Assembly: GCF_009733595.1 (NCBI RefSeq) | Contig: NZ_WOFH01000007.1 | Location: 388,403 to 452,402, forward strand | From: Actinomadura litoris | Lineage (GTDB): Bacteria > Actinomycetota > Actinomycetes > Streptosporangiales > Streptosporangiaceae | Length of the DNA: 64,000 bases | Reading direction: 5' to 3' | Shown here: one piece after another, positions 24,750 through 32,648 of the stretch | Position numbering within the stretch: the stretch's first letter is position 1 | Layout: each line of letters opens with the position of its first letter | The notes under the pieces: model-generated | Databases searched by the model: none | What the model was told of the DNA's origin: nothing | What the model saw: only the letters and a program-made list of their open reading frames with translations | Position numbers and translations under genes: made by a program

Positions 24750-25556
24750 TTACCGCGTCGCGGCGTCTCCCGGGGCATTCCCGCCATGCGGGGCCGGGGC
24801 GTCCATCCGGGCCCCGGCGACGGCCTCGCGCAGCGCGTCCGGCGACCCGAGCAGGTCGTCACCGGCCTTCCTGCCGTCCAGCGCCAGGTACGGGGTGGAG
24901 TTCACGCCGACCCTGCCCGCGTGGGCGGAGGACTGGTCGACCCCCTCCATCATCCGCTGCCCGCTCACGCAGTCGGCGAACTCGGCGCCGGTCACGCCGA
25001 CCTGCGCCGCCAGCTTGATCAGCTCCGGTTCGGTGAACCCGATCTCGCCCTCGGCGGGCTGGTTGGCGTAGAGGGCGTCGTGGTACTTCACCCACCGGTC
25101 GGCGGGCGCGCACAGGGCGGCGTTCGCGGCGCGCCGCGAGTTGGACATGAGCGGGTCCTGCTGGAACAGCTGGAACGGCCGGTAGACGACCTTGGCCCGG
25201 CCCTGCGCCGCGAGCTCCTTGAGCGTCCCGCCCTGGCGCTCCTCCAGCGCCAGGCACGCGGGGCACTGGAAGTCCTCGTACAGCTCCAGCACGGGCGCGG
25301 TCACGCCCGGCCGCGCCATCGCGACCGACCCGTCCGGCTGCCGGACGGCCGGCGCCAGCGCCCCCTTGTACTCCCCGACGCGGGTCCCGTCGTCCCGCCC
25401 CAGCACCACCACGACGAGGGCCACCGCCGTCGCCGTGACGGCCAGCGCCCCGAGGAGGACCACCAGCGCCCTCCGGCGCCGTCCCCTCGCGTAGGCGTTC
25501 GCCCGCTCGTCCACATGCCGGTGGCGCGCGGACTCCTCCTGTTCGGCCATGCTCAT
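24750..25556 (-). CDS. DsbA-like membrane-anchored thiol oxidoreductase (first copy)
   Basis: This 268-residue thioredoxin-fold protein is anchored by one N-terminal membrane segment (ALVVLLGALAVTATAVALVV, about 29-48), so its domain faces outside. The active site is FQCPAC and the cis-Pro loop is NSTPYLALDG. A helical insert with two extra Cys (AALCAPADRW, FADCVSG) is typical of the DSBA/Thioredoxin_4 group. GGGGG lies shortly upstream of ATG. It probably introduces or isomerises disulfides in exported proteins, re-oxidised by the VKOR encoded nearby. It is the second DsbA in the cluster and is separated from the first by a strong hairpin. Confidence 0.88.
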   Translation of the reverse strand: MSMAEQEESARHRHVDERANAYARGRRRRALVVLLGALAVTATAVALVVVVLGRDDGTRVGEYKGALAPAVRQPDGSVAMARPGVTAPVLELYEDFQCPACLALEERQGGTLKELAAQGRAKVVYRPFQLFQQDPLMSNSRRAANAALCAPADRWVKYHDALYANQPAEGEIGFTEPELIKLAAQVGVTGAEFADCVSGQRMMEGVDQSSAHAGRVGVNSTPYLALDGRKAGDDLLGSPDALREAVAGARMDAPAPHGGNAPGDAATR

Positions 25557-25620
25557 CGATCCCCCGATCGGCCGGTCAGATGCTTGCTGAGCAGCGTACG
25601 AGCGCGGGGGCGGACGGACG

Positions 25621-25660
25621 CGCGCGCCGCGCCGTTCCCTGCGGAACGGCGCGGCGCGCG
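25621..25660 (-). terminator. 18-bp perfect hairpin between the two DsbA genes
   Basis: CGCGCGCCGCGCCGTTCC (25621-25638) pairs along its full length with 25643-25660 around loop CTGC. It starts 35 bases past the stop of the upstream DsbA gene. There is no T-tract, but the stability makes a terminator or mRNA-end stabiliser likely. Confidence 0.65.
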
Positions 25661-25694
25661 ATGCTCTCCGGGCGAGCGGGTCAGCCGGTGGCGG

Positions 25695-26471
25695 TCACTT
25701 GCCGCCGCCCGCCTGGGCGATGGCCGCCTTGAGGTCGCCGGGGTTCATGAGCTGGCTCTGCAGGTCGAGCTGCTTGCCGTCCAGGAAGACCGTCGGGGTG
25801 CCCTCGACCTTGCGGGTCTCCAGGGCGTACTTGGTCATCTGGTCGACCTGGGCCTTCTTCTGCTCGTCCCGGACGCACTTCTCGAAGTTCGGGTCGGTGA
25901 CGCCGACGTCCTTGCCCCACTTGACGAGGTCGTCCGGCGAGAAGCCCTTGGAGCCCTCGTTGGGCTGGAACTTGAACAGCGCGTCGTGGTAGGAGACCCA
26001 CTTGTCGGCGGGCACGCACAGCGCCGCCTCGGCCGACCGCAGCGAGTTGATCTTGATCGGGTCCTTCATCTGGCCGAACAGGTGGAAGGGCCGGTAGACG
26101 ACCTTGACCTTGCCCTCGGCCGCGAGCTGCTGGACGGTCTCGCCGCTCTTCTCCTCGAACTGCTTGCAGATCGGGCACTGGAAGTCCTCGAAGATCTCCA
26201 GGACCGGCTTGGTCACGCCCGCCTTGGCCATCACGATGGACCCGTCGGCGTCGCGGCTGAGCGGGGCGAGCGCGCCCTGGTGGACCTCCGCCTTGCCGTT
26301 CTTGTCGCGCTGGTCCATGACGATGACGACCGCCACGACGACCACGGCGACCGCGACCACGGCCCCGACGACGATCGCGAGCAGCCGCCGCTGCTTCTGC
26401 CGCGCCGCCTGCCGCTTGCGCTCGGCGGCCAGCTTCTCGCGCGCGGACCGCTCTCGTGCGGCCTTGCTCAT
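25695..26471 (-). CDS. DsbA-like membrane-anchored thiol oxidoreductase (second copy)
   Basis: This 258-residue protein has a highly charged 30-residue cytoplasmic start (Lys/Arg/Ala/Glu-rich). A Val-rich membrane segment (about 30-51) precedes an extracytoplasmic thioredoxin domain. The active site is FQCPIC and the cis-Pro loop is KVEGTPTVFLDGK. Two further Cys (AALCVPADKW, FEKCVRDE) match those of the neighbouring copy. AGGAG lies 8 bases before the ATG. It lies 57 bases downstream of the VKOR gene in the same direction. VKOR is the expected quinone-linked oxidant of such DsbA-like proteins in actinobacteria. Confidence 0.9.
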   Translation of the reverse strand: MSKAARERSAREKLAAERKRQAARQKQRRLLAIVVGAVVAVAVVVVAVVIVMDQRDKNGKAEVHQGALAPLSRDADGSIVMAKAGVTKPVLEIFEDFQCPICKQFEEKSGETVQQLAAEGKVKVVYRPFHLFGQMKDPIKINSLRSAEAALCVPADKWVSYHDALFKFQPNEGSKGFSPDDLVKWGKDVGVTDPNFEKCVRDEQKKAQVDQMTKYALETRKVEGTPTVFLDGKQLDLQSQLMNPGDLKAAIAQAGGGK

Positions 26472-26528
26472 GGGTGGTTCTCCTAGGGATGGGGGCCGCG
26501 ACTGCCGCGCGGCGTGGTCCCGGCGAGA

Positions 26529-27020
26529 CTAGTCGACCTGACCGATCCGCCGGAATTCGTCGAACAGGACGAGTAGGAACAGCACGACGGTGATCGCGTG
26601 CACGCCGGTGCACCACAGGCAGATCTTGTGCAGGATCGCCAGTTCCACGGTGACCAGGTAGACGACCATCAGCACGCCCGTGCAGACGGCCAGCAGCCGT
26701 CCCCAGCGCAGGGGCGGCCACGGCGAGCGCAGCGCCCACGGCGTGATCAACGCGGCGAAGCCGACGAAGAAGGCCAGCCCGAGCAGCGGCATCGGGATCC
26801 CGACCAGCGTCGAGTACTTGCTGGTGGTGACGGCGTGGCAGTCGACGGTGCCCGACGCCGAGCAGGTCAGCGCCTCCTCGTGGTAGTGCGAGATCGTCAG
26901 GTACACCGAGATCCCGAACCCGGCCAGGGTGAGCACCCAGGCCGCGGCCTGGAACCACAGCGGCCGGGGCGGCTCGCTCGCCGTCCCGGCCCGTTCCCGG
27001 GCCGTCATCTCTCGCGTCAT
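26529..27020 (-). CDS. Vitamin K epoxide reductase family protein (VKOR)
   Basis: This 163-residue membrane enzyme replaces DsbB in actinobacteria, passing electrons from DsbA-like partners to menaquinone. The start was chosen for GGAAGGA 5-6 bases upstream. Four membrane segments are visible. The outer loop Cys pair is in CSASGTVDCHAV, followed by the family's GIPMPLLGL segment. The quinone-facing CxxC is CLWC in ILHKICLWCTGVHAITV near the C-terminus. All four catalytic Cys are present. It lies upstream of the two DsbA-like genes, so the three form a complete oxidative-folding relay. Confidence 0.93.
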   Translation of the reverse strand: MTREMTARERAGTASEPPRPLWFQAAAWVLTLAGFGISVYLTISHYHEEALTCSASGTVDCHAVTTSKYSTLVGIPMPLLGLAFFVGFAALITPWALRSPWPPLRWGRLLAVCTGVLMVVYLVTVELAILHKICLWCTGVHAITVVLFLLVLFDEFRRIGQVD

Positions 27021-27132
27021 CGTGATCCTTCCAGGACCGCCTCGCTGCGCCGGCGAACACACCCTACGGGAGAGCGGGGCCGCCACAAGCATGAACCGTG
27101 CGCCGGCGGCGTCGAGTTCCCAGAACGGAGGA

Positions 27133-27177
27133 AAACGTCCACGGAAACGAAAAGGCTCCGTAATTCCGTGGACGTTT
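27133..27177 (-). terminator. Intrinsic terminator of the trp gene cluster
   Basis: AAACGTCCACGGAA (27133-27146) pairs with TTCCGTGGACGTTT (27164-27177): 14 bp around a 17-base loop, with TTTT at the end on the minus strand. It lies 68 bases beyond the trpA stop and is unusually rich in A+T for this region. The remainder of 27021-27244 holds no gene. Confidence 0.75.
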
Positions 27178-27244
27178 GCCACATCCGCACAGCCGTTCAC
27201 GGACGCCCCGGGGGGCCTCGGGGGGCGCTGCCGCCTCGGGCGCC

Positions 27245-28057
27245 TCAGGCGCCCTTGCGGACCCCGGCGGCCAGTTCCCCGGTGAGCGCCCGGACCCCGG
27301 CGATCCCGGACGCGAGGTCGGAGGCCTCCAGCAGCCGCCGGACGAACGCCGAGCCGACGATCACGCCGTCGGCGAACCCGGCGACCTCGGCCGCCTGCGC
27401 GCCGTTGCCGACGCCGAGCCCGAGGCCGATCGGCAGCCGCGCGCCGGACCGGCCGATGATCTCCCGGGTGCGCTCGACGAGCCGGGGCGCGCCGGTGTCG
27501 ACGGCGGTGCGGGCGCCGGTGACGCCCATCAGCGACGCCGCGTACACGAACCCCCGGCACGCGCCGGTCACGGTCTCGATGCGCTCGTCGGTGGAGCTGA
27601 GCGCGACGAGGAAGACCCGGTCGAGCCCGTGCTCCTCGGACGCCGCGAGCCAGGCGCCGCCCTCCTCGGGCGTCAGGTCGGGCGTGATCAGCCCGCTGCC
27701 GCCCGCCGCGGCCAGGTCGCGCGCGAACGCGTCGACGCCGTAGTGGTCGACGGGGTTCCAGTACGTCATGACGAGGGTCGGGGCGCCGGTCGCGGCCACG
27801 GCCTCGACGGTCCGGAACACGTCGGCGACGCGGACGCCGCCGACGAGGGCCTGGTGGACGGCGTCCTGGATGGTGGGGCCGTCCATCATCGGGTCGGTGT
27901 AGGGCAGGCCGATCTCGATGACGTCGCAGCCCGCGTCGACCATCGCGGTGGCGGCCTCGACCGCGCCCTCGACCGAGGGGAACCCGGCGGGCAGGTAGCC
28001 GACGAGCGCGGCGCGGCCCTCGTCGCGGGCCCTGTCGTAGGCGTCCCGGACGCTCAT
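27245..28057 (-). CDS. trpA: Tryptophan synthase alpha chain
   Basis: This subunit cleaves indole-3-glycerol phosphate to indole, which is channelled to TrpB. It is a 270-residue TIM barrel. The catalytic Glu and Asp lie in DVIEIGLPYTDPMMDGPTIQDA. PTLVMTYWNPVDHYG and GLITPDLTPEEG form the substrate region and the GVTGAR loop is present. Phosphate-binding glycines are in PIGLGLGVGN and GVIVGSAFV. The ATG overlaps the trpB stop as ATGA, so the subunits are coupled. Confidence 0.97.
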   Translation of the reverse strand: MSVRDAYDRARDEGRAALVGYLPAGFPSVEGAVEAATAMVDAGCDVIEIGLPYTDPMMDGPTIQDAVHQALVGGVRVADVFRTVEAVAATGAPTLVMTYWNPVDHYGVDAFARDLAAAGGSGLITPDLTPEEGGAWLAASEEHGLDRVFLVALSSTDERIETVTGACRGFVYAASLMGVTGARTAVDTGAPRLVERTREIIGRSGARLPIGLGLGVGNGAQAAEVAGFADGVIVGSAFVRRLLEASDLASGIAGVRALTGELAAGVRKGA

Positions 28058-29268
28058 TCGACGTCCCCTTCCGGCATCAGGCCGAAGAAGGAGGCGGCCG
28101 TGTGCATGTCCTTGTCGCCGCGCCCGGACAGGCACACCACGACGGTGGCGTCCGGCCCCAGCTCCCTGCCGACCTTCAGGGCCCCCGCGAGCGCGTGCGC
28201 GGACTCGATGGCGGGGATGATCCCCTCCGTCCGGCACAGCAGCGCGAACGCCTCCATCGCCTCGGCGTCGGTGATCTCCCGGTACTCGGCGCGCCCGGAC
28301 TCGTGCAGCCAGGAGTGCTCGGGGCCGACGCCGGGGTAGTCGAGGCCGGCGGAGATCGAGTGGGTCTCCATGGTCTGGCCGTCGCCGTCCTGAAGCAGGT
28401 AGGTGCGCATGCCGTGGATGACGCCGAGCGAGCCGCCGACCAGCGTCGCGGCGTGCCGGCCGGTGGCGACGCCGTCGCCGCCCGCCTCGAACCCGTACAG
28501 CCGGACGGAGGCGTCCGGGACGAAGGCGTGGAACGCGCCGATCGCGTTGGACCCCCCGCCCACGCACGCGACGACCGCGTCGGGCAGGGCGCCGGTCAGC
28601 TCCAGGCACTGCCGCCGCGCCTCGACCCCGATGATCCGCTGGAAGTCGCGGACCATCGTCGGGAACGGGTGCGGGCCCATCACCGAGCCGATGCAGTAGT
28701 GGGTGTGCTCGACGCTGGCGACCCAGTCGCGGAACGCCTCGTTGCAGGCGTCCTTGAGCGTCCTGCTGCCGGTGCGGACGGGGACGACCTCGGCGCCCAG
28801 CATCCGCATGCGGGCGACGTTGAGCGCCTGGCGCTCGGTGTCGACCTCGCCCATGTAGACGGTGCACTCCAGGCCGAGCAGCGCCGCCGCCGTAGCGGTC
28901 GCGACGCCGTGCTGGCCCGCGCCCGTCTCGGCGATCACGCGGGTCTTGCCCATCCGCCGGGTGAGCAGCGCCTGCCCCAGCACGTTGTTGATCTTGTGGG
29001 AGCCGGTGTGGTTGAGGTCCTCGCGCTTGAGCAGCACGCGGGCGCCCGCGTGCTCGGAGAAGCGCTTGGCCTCCGTCAGCAGGCTCGGGCGGCCCGCGTA
29101 GTTCGCGAGCAGGTCGTCCAGCTCCGCGGTGAAGGCGGGGTCGTTCTTGGCGGTCTCGAACTCGCGGGTGAGCTCGTCCAGGGCCGCCATCAGCGCCTCG
29201 GGCGCGAACCGTCCGCCGAAGGGGCCGAAGTGGCCGCTCGCGTCGGGGACGGCGGTGTCGGTGGTCAT
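28054..29268 (-). CDS. trpB: Tryptophan synthase beta chain
   Basis: This PLP enzyme condenses indole with serine to tryptophan. It has 404 residues. The N-terminal FGPFGGRFAPEALMAALDEL and the PLP lysine in LNHTGSHKINNVLGQ are canonical, as are AETGAGQHGVATATAAALLGL and CVGGGSNAIGAFH (phosphate cup). It belongs to the TrpB1 type that pairs with TrpA. It is separated from trpC by 118 bases containing a tiny ORF and a hairpin. Its own ribosome site is weak (AGGA about 13 bases away). Confidence 0.97.
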   Translation of the reverse strand: MTTDTAVPDASGHFGPFGGRFAPEALMAALDELTREFETAKNDPAFTAELDDLLANYAGRPSLLTEAKRFSEHAGARVLLKREDLNHTGSHKINNVLGQALLTRRMGKTRVIAETGAGQHGVATATAAALLGLECTVYMGEVDTERQALNVARMRMLGAEVVPVRTGSRTLKDACNEAFRDWVASVEHTHYCIGSVMGPHPFPTMVRDFQRIIGVEARRQCLELTGALPDAVVACVGGGSNAIGAFHAFVPDASVRLYGFEAGGDGVATGRHAATLVGGSLGVIHGMRTYLLQDGDGQTMETHSISAGLDYPGVGPEHSWLHESGRAEYREITDAEAMEAFALLCRTEGIIPAIESAHALAGALKVGRELGPDATVVVCLSGRGDKDMHTAASFFGLMPEGDVE

Positions 29269-29314
29269 GAGGGAAACGCGTCCTGTCGGGAAGTCGAGAG
29301 AAGGGGCCGTCTGA

Positions 29315-29365
29315 TCAGTGGATCGGGACGGCCCGCCATCGCTCCCGCAGCGGCTCTGCCAGCAT
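29315..29365 (-). CDS. Possible 16-codon ORF between trpC and trpB
   Basis: ATG at 29365 opens a frame of 16 residues, MLAEPLRERWRAVPIH, containing one Trp codon. It starts 21 bases after the trpC stop and has TAGGG about 8 bases upstream. An 8-bp inverted repeat (29304-29311 with 29327-29334) overlaps its end and precedes the weak trpB ribosome site. Streptomyces carries a small gene (trpM) at this position, but this peptide is far shorter. It could be a translational control element or chance. Confidence 0.35.
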   Translation of the reverse strand: MLAEPLRERWRAVPIH

Positions 29366-29386
29366 GCCCGTCACCCTACCGCCGGC

Positions 29387-30190
29387 CTAGCCCTGCCGGA
29401 GCGCCGGGTGCGCGCCCGCGGCGACCAGGTCGGCGACGGCGGCGCGCGGGTCCTTGCCGATCACCAGGCTCTCCCCCACCAGCACCGCGTCGGCGCCGCT
29501 GGAGGCGTAGGCGAGCAGGTCGTGCGGGCCCCGCACGCCGGACTCGGCGACCTTGACGACGTCCTTGGGGATCAGCGGCGCGACCCGGGCGAACACGCCC
29601 CGGTCGACCTGGAGGGTGCGCAGGTCGCGGGCGTTCACGCCGATGACCTTGGCGCCCGCCTCGACCGCCCGCGCCGCCTCCTCCTCGGTGTGCGCCTCGA
29701 CGAGCGGCAGCAGCCCGATGGACTCGGCACGCTCCACCAGCGACACCAGCGCGTCCTGCTCCAGCGCGGCCACGATCAGCAGCGCCATGTCGGCGCCGTG
29801 GGCCCGCGCCTCCCAGAGCTGGTAGGAGCTGACGATGAAGTCCTTGCGCAGGACGGAGACGTCGACGCTCGCGCGCACGGCGGCGAGGTCCTGGAGGCTG
29901 CCGCCGAAGCGGCGCCGCTCGGTCAGCACGCTGATCACCCGCGCGCCGCCGGCCTCGTAGTCGCGGGCCAGCGCGGCCGGGTCGGCGATCGCGGCGAGCG
30001 CGCCCTTGGACGGGCTGCTGCGCTTGACCTCGGCGATGACCGACACGCCCTGCCCGCGCAGCGCGGCGAGCGCGTCGCGCGGGGACGGGGCCTGCGCGGC
30101 CTTCTCCTTGAGTGCGTCGAGCGGAACCTCACGCTGCCTGTCAGCGAGATCGGCCCGGACGCCCTCGATGATCTCGTCCAGCACGCTCAA
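29387..30190 (-). CDS. trpC: Indole-3-glycerol phosphate synthase
   Basis: This enzyme converts CdRP to indole-3-glycerol phosphate in tryptophan synthesis. The 267-residue TIM barrel starts at TTG 30190, with AGGGGG 9 bases upstream; the SVLDEII sequence matches the usual V-SVLDEII start of actinobacterial TrpC. The catalytic Lys is in VSVIAEVKRSSPSKG, and VLRKDFIVSSYQLWEAR and KVIGVNARDLRTLQVD are present. AESGVRGPHDLLAYASSGADAVLVGESLV forms the phosphate site. No trpD, trpE or trpF lies in the window; PriA encoded at 43-44 kb should supply TrpF activity. Confidence 0.96.
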   Translation of the reverse strand: MSVLDEIIEGVRADLADRQREVPLDALKEKAAQAPSPRDALAALRGQGVSVIAEVKRSSPSKGALAAIADPAALARDYEAGGARVISVLTERRRFGGSLQDLAAVRASVDVSVLRKDFIVSSYQLWEARAHGADMALLIVAALEQDALVSLVERAESIGLLPLVEAHTEEEAARAVEAGAKVIGVNARDLRTLQVDRGVFARVAPLIPKDVVKVAESGVRGPHDLLAYASSGADAVLVGESLVIGKDPRAAVADLVAAGAHPALRQG

Positions 30191-30282
30191 GGTGATAGGC
30201 CCCCTATTTCCGGTCGTTCCGTGCACCGATCGTAGCCGCCCCTCCGGACGGTCCCGGCACCCGGGAGCCCCCGCCCGCCCGC

Positions 30283-30726
30283 TCAGGGGGCAAGGGCATG
30301 ACCGAAGGGCAGATTCCGGACGATCCAGTACACCGCGAGCACCCCGACGAACCCGTACGCGATCACCGGCCTGAACAGGAGGGACCTCATCGGGAGCCCC
30401 CGCGAGGCCAGGTAGGTCCACCGGAGGTACATGTACGCGAACACCGGCAGCAGCAGGAACAGCAGCGGGTTGAAGCCGAACGCCGTGCCCGCGTCCCCGT
30501 GGGTGAGCGCGTGGACGAGCCGGGTCGCCCCGCACCCGGGGCAGTAGTACCCGGTCATCGCCAGGAAGGGGCACCCCGGGTAGTGCCCCGGCTCGTTCGG
30601 GTCGCGGAAGGCGACGACGACCGCGCCCGCCGCGACCACGGCCGCCACGAGCAGCTGGGGGCGCAGGGCCCGCAGCGGCGCCCGCTCACCGGATGGGCGC
30701 GGCGGCTGGACGGGCACTCGGGTCAC
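30283..30726 (-). CDS. DUF2752 family membrane protein
   Basis: This is a small membrane protein of 147 residues with three to four hydrophobic segments. The motif GYYCPGCGATRLVHALTHGD, with its paired Cys, marks DUF2752, a family of unknown function. A PGCPF Cys lies just before it. It lies inside the trp cluster, 92 bases before trpC, as it does in other actinomycetes, so co-expression with tryptophan genes is expected. The Cys motif could bind a metal. Confidence 0.88.
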   Translation of the reverse strand: MTRVPVQPPRPSGERAPLRALRPQLLVAAVVAAGAVVVAFRDPNEPGHYPGCPFLAMTGYYCPGCGATRLVHALTHGDAGTAFGFNPLLFLLLPVFAYMYLRWTYLASRGLPMRSLLFRPVIAYGFVGVLAVYWIVRNLPFGHALAP

Positions 30727-30765
30727 GTCCCAACCTTAGACCGCGCCGCCCTGCCCGCCATCGCC

Positions 30766-31443
30766 TTACCTGTCGAGGACGTAGCCGACGCCCCGGACGG
30801 TGCGGATGGGGTTGTCCTCGCCCAGCTTGGCGCGGAGCTGCGCGACGTGGACGTCGACCGTGCGGCTGCCCGCCCCGGCGCCCGGCCCCCAGGCGGCGTC
30901 GAGGAGCTGCTCCCGGGTGAATACGCGGCCCGGGTTGCCCATGAGGAACTCCAGGAGGTCGAACTCGGTGACGGTGAGCGCGACGCGGCGGTCGCCGACG
31001 CTGGCGGAGCGGCCCCGGGTGTCGAGCGCGACGGGACCGGCGTGCAGCAGGCCGGGCGGCTCGGGGATCCCGGTGCCGCGCAGCGCCTCGGCGACGGCGC
31101 CGACCAGGACGCGGGGCGCGAAGGGCCGCTCGACCCGGCGGTCGCCGAGGACGCGGGCGAGGGCGGCGTCGACGGGCCCGGTGACCGCGATGACGGGGGC
31201 GGGCGCGGCGGCGTCGGCGACGCGCCGGTACAGGTCGGCGGGAAGGGCGGACACCGAGAGGTCGAGGACGACGACGTCGGGCGCGGCGCGTCCGGCGGTG
31301 GCGGGCGCCGCGGCCGGATCGGGTTCGATCTCCACCTCGAAGCCCTCGCGGGCGAGGTAGCGGCGCTGGAGCTCGGCGACGGCGGGGTCGTGCTCGGCGA
31401 CGAGGACGACCCCGGCACCGGGCCCGCCCGGGTCGGCGGTCAC
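30766..31443 (-). CDS. OmpR-family response regulator with partly degenerate receiver
   Basis: This 225-residue regulator has an N-terminal receiver-like domain (about 10-118). The phospho-acceptor Asp (VVVLDLS) and the switch Thr (VIAVTG) are kept. The acidic pocket reads AEHD rather than DDD, and the conserved Lys is Arg (VERPFAP). The winged-helix DNA-binding domain (about 150-225) is intact: LTVTEFDLLEFLMGNPGRVFTREQLLDAAW and RTVDVHVAQLRAKLG followed by IRTVRGVGYVL. Its ATG overlaps the stop of the Trp-associated membrane gene. No kinase is nearby. It may act independently of phosphorylation. Confidence 0.88.
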   Translation of the reverse strand: MTADPGGPGAGVVLVAEHDPAVAELQRRYLAREGFEVEIEPDPAAAPATAGRAAPDVVVLDLSVSALPADLYRRVADAAAPAPVIAVTGPVDAALARVLGDRRVERPFAPRVLVGAVAEALRGTGIPEPPGLLHAGPVALDTRGRSASVGDRRVALTVTEFDLLEFLMGNPGRVFTREQLLDAAWGPGAGAGSRTVDVHVAQLRAKLGEDNPIRTVRGVGYVLDR

Positions 31444-32093
31444 GGGCGGCCGGACCGGCGCGCGGTGGGGTCCTCACCTCGGTCGAGGGACTTCCAGAGG
31501 GCGGACGCGTCGGCCCCGGCCTCCTCGCCCGCGTCGCCGGTGGCCCCCGCGTCGCCGGTGGCCGCCGCGGCCTTCGCGGCCGCGGGCGCCGGGGCGCGGC
31601 GGCCGGAGGCGCGGTCGTAGCGGGACGACATCCCGGGCCAGCGGGCGCCGCGGACCAGCGTGAGCAGGCCGCCGACCGCGAGGACGACCCCGCCGGTCAC
31701 CGACACCATCCACCACAGGTTCACGTCGATCGCCGGATGCGCGTCGAGGCTGACCAGCGTGCTGCGCTCGCCCGCCGCGTCCAGCACGCGGGAGTCGCGC
31801 ACGGCGGCGGTCGAGGCGTACACGACGCCGGCGCCGAACGCGGCGGTCAGGGCGCCGATGGCGGCGCGGACGCGGCCGGAGGTGGCGAACAGCGCGGCGA
31901 GCGCCGCCAGGCCCGCGAGCGCGCAGGCGCCCGGCGCGCCGCCGAGGTCACGGCCGCTGAGCTGGTGCGCGACGGGGGTGATCGAGTCCCCGGCGTGCAC
32001 GGTGGCCCAGGTCCGCCCGGCGGCGAGCAGGGCGAGCCCGGACCCGGCGGCGCACAGCAGCGCCGTCAGGCCGCGTTCGCGCCCGGGGGTCAT
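31440..32093 (-). CDS. Trp-biosynthesis-associated membrane protein
   Basis: This 217-residue protein has four hydrophobic segments and a hydrophilic Ala-rich C-terminus. RGLTALLCAAGSGLALLAAGRTWATV, LSGRDLGGAPGACALAGLAALAAL and the later NLWWMVSVTGGVVLAVGGLLTLV match the TIGR02234 family, found next to trp genes across actinobacteria. Function is unknown; a tryptophan-related transport or regulatory role is only inferred from location. Its ATG overlaps the hisI stop and its stop overlaps the response regulator start, so the three are translationally coupled. Confidence 0.88.
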   Translation of the reverse strand: MTPGRERGLTALLCAAGSGLALLAAGRTWATVHAGDSITPVAHQLSGRDLGGAPGACALAGLAALAALFATSGRVRAAIGALTAAFGAGVVYASTAAVRDSRVLDAAGERSTLVSLDAHPAIDVNLWWMVSVTGGVVLAVGGLLTLVRGARWPGMSSRYDRASGRRAPAPAAAKAAAATGDAGATGDAGEEAGADASALWKSLDRGEDPTARRSGRP

Positions 32094-32473
32094 GAGCCGG
32101 AGTCAGGGCGTTCCCCGACAACGGCGGTGAGGGGGTCGGCGTCCCAGCACGTGCGGTCGCCGGTGTGGCAGGCGGCGCCGACCTGGTCGACCTTGACGAG
32201 GATCGCGTCGGCGTCGCAGTCCAGCGCGACCGACTTGACCCACTGCTGGTGCCCCGAGCTCTCGCCCTTCACCCAGTACTCCTGGCGGCTGCGCGACCAG
32301 TAGGTGCAGCGGCCCGTGGTCAGCGTGCGGTGCAGGGCCTCGTCGTCCATCCAGCCGAGCATGAGCACCTCACCGGTGTCGTACTGCTGGGCGATGGCGG
32401 GCAGCAGCCCGGCGGGGTCGCGCTTCAGCCGGTCTGCGATCTTCTGGTCCAGGTTGGACGGTCGAACGGACAT
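32090..32473 (-). CDS. hisI: Phosphoribosyl-AMP cyclohydrolase
   Basis: This is the third step of histidine synthesis, opening the purine ring of PR-AMP. It has 127 residues from ATG 32473; another ATG 9 bases upstream is equally plausible. Zinc and magnesium ligands are in ALDCDADAILVKVDQVGAACHTGDRTCW, and VLMLGWMDDEAL and CTYWSRSRQEYWVKGESSG are diagnostic. The HisE domain is not fused. It is separated from hisF by about 10 kb of unrelated genes and is coupled instead to the Trp-associated membrane gene. Confidence 0.96.
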   Translation of the reverse strand: MSVRPSNLDQKIADRLKRDPAGLLPAIAQQYDTGEVLMLGWMDDEALHRTLTTGRCTYWSRSRQEYWVKGESSGHQQWVKSVALDCDADAILVKVDQVGAACHTGDRTCWDADPLTAVVGERPDSGS

Positions 32474-32599
32474 GGGCTCCATTGTGCCCGCTGCGGCAGC
32501 GAGGGCGGGACCACCCCCGCGCGCACGCGCGAAGCGCGCCGTCCTGGGGGCGCGAAGCCCCGTCCCCAGGGACACGAGCCACCGGCCCCGGGACACGAA

Positions 32600-32630
32600 A
32601 GGGCCCGTCCCCGGAGAGGGGACGGGCCCT
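32600..32630 (-). terminator. Terminator of cspA
   Basis: AGGGCCCGTCCCC (32600-32612) pairs with GGGGACGGGCCCT (32618-32630), a 13-bp perfect stem with a 5-base loop, followed by TTTCG on the minus strand. It starts 19 bases past the cspA stop. Two smaller GCGAAG-loop hairpins lie further on at about 32525-32570, before hisI. Confidence 0.75.
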
Positions 32631-32648
32631 GACGTACGACTACGGGCC

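Noticed and set aside
32510..32640. Two small GCGAAG-loop hairpins considered as a riboswitch for hisI
   Set aside because: No known riboswitch core is visible. They are short stems next to the cspA terminator and fit simple terminator or chance G+C pairing.
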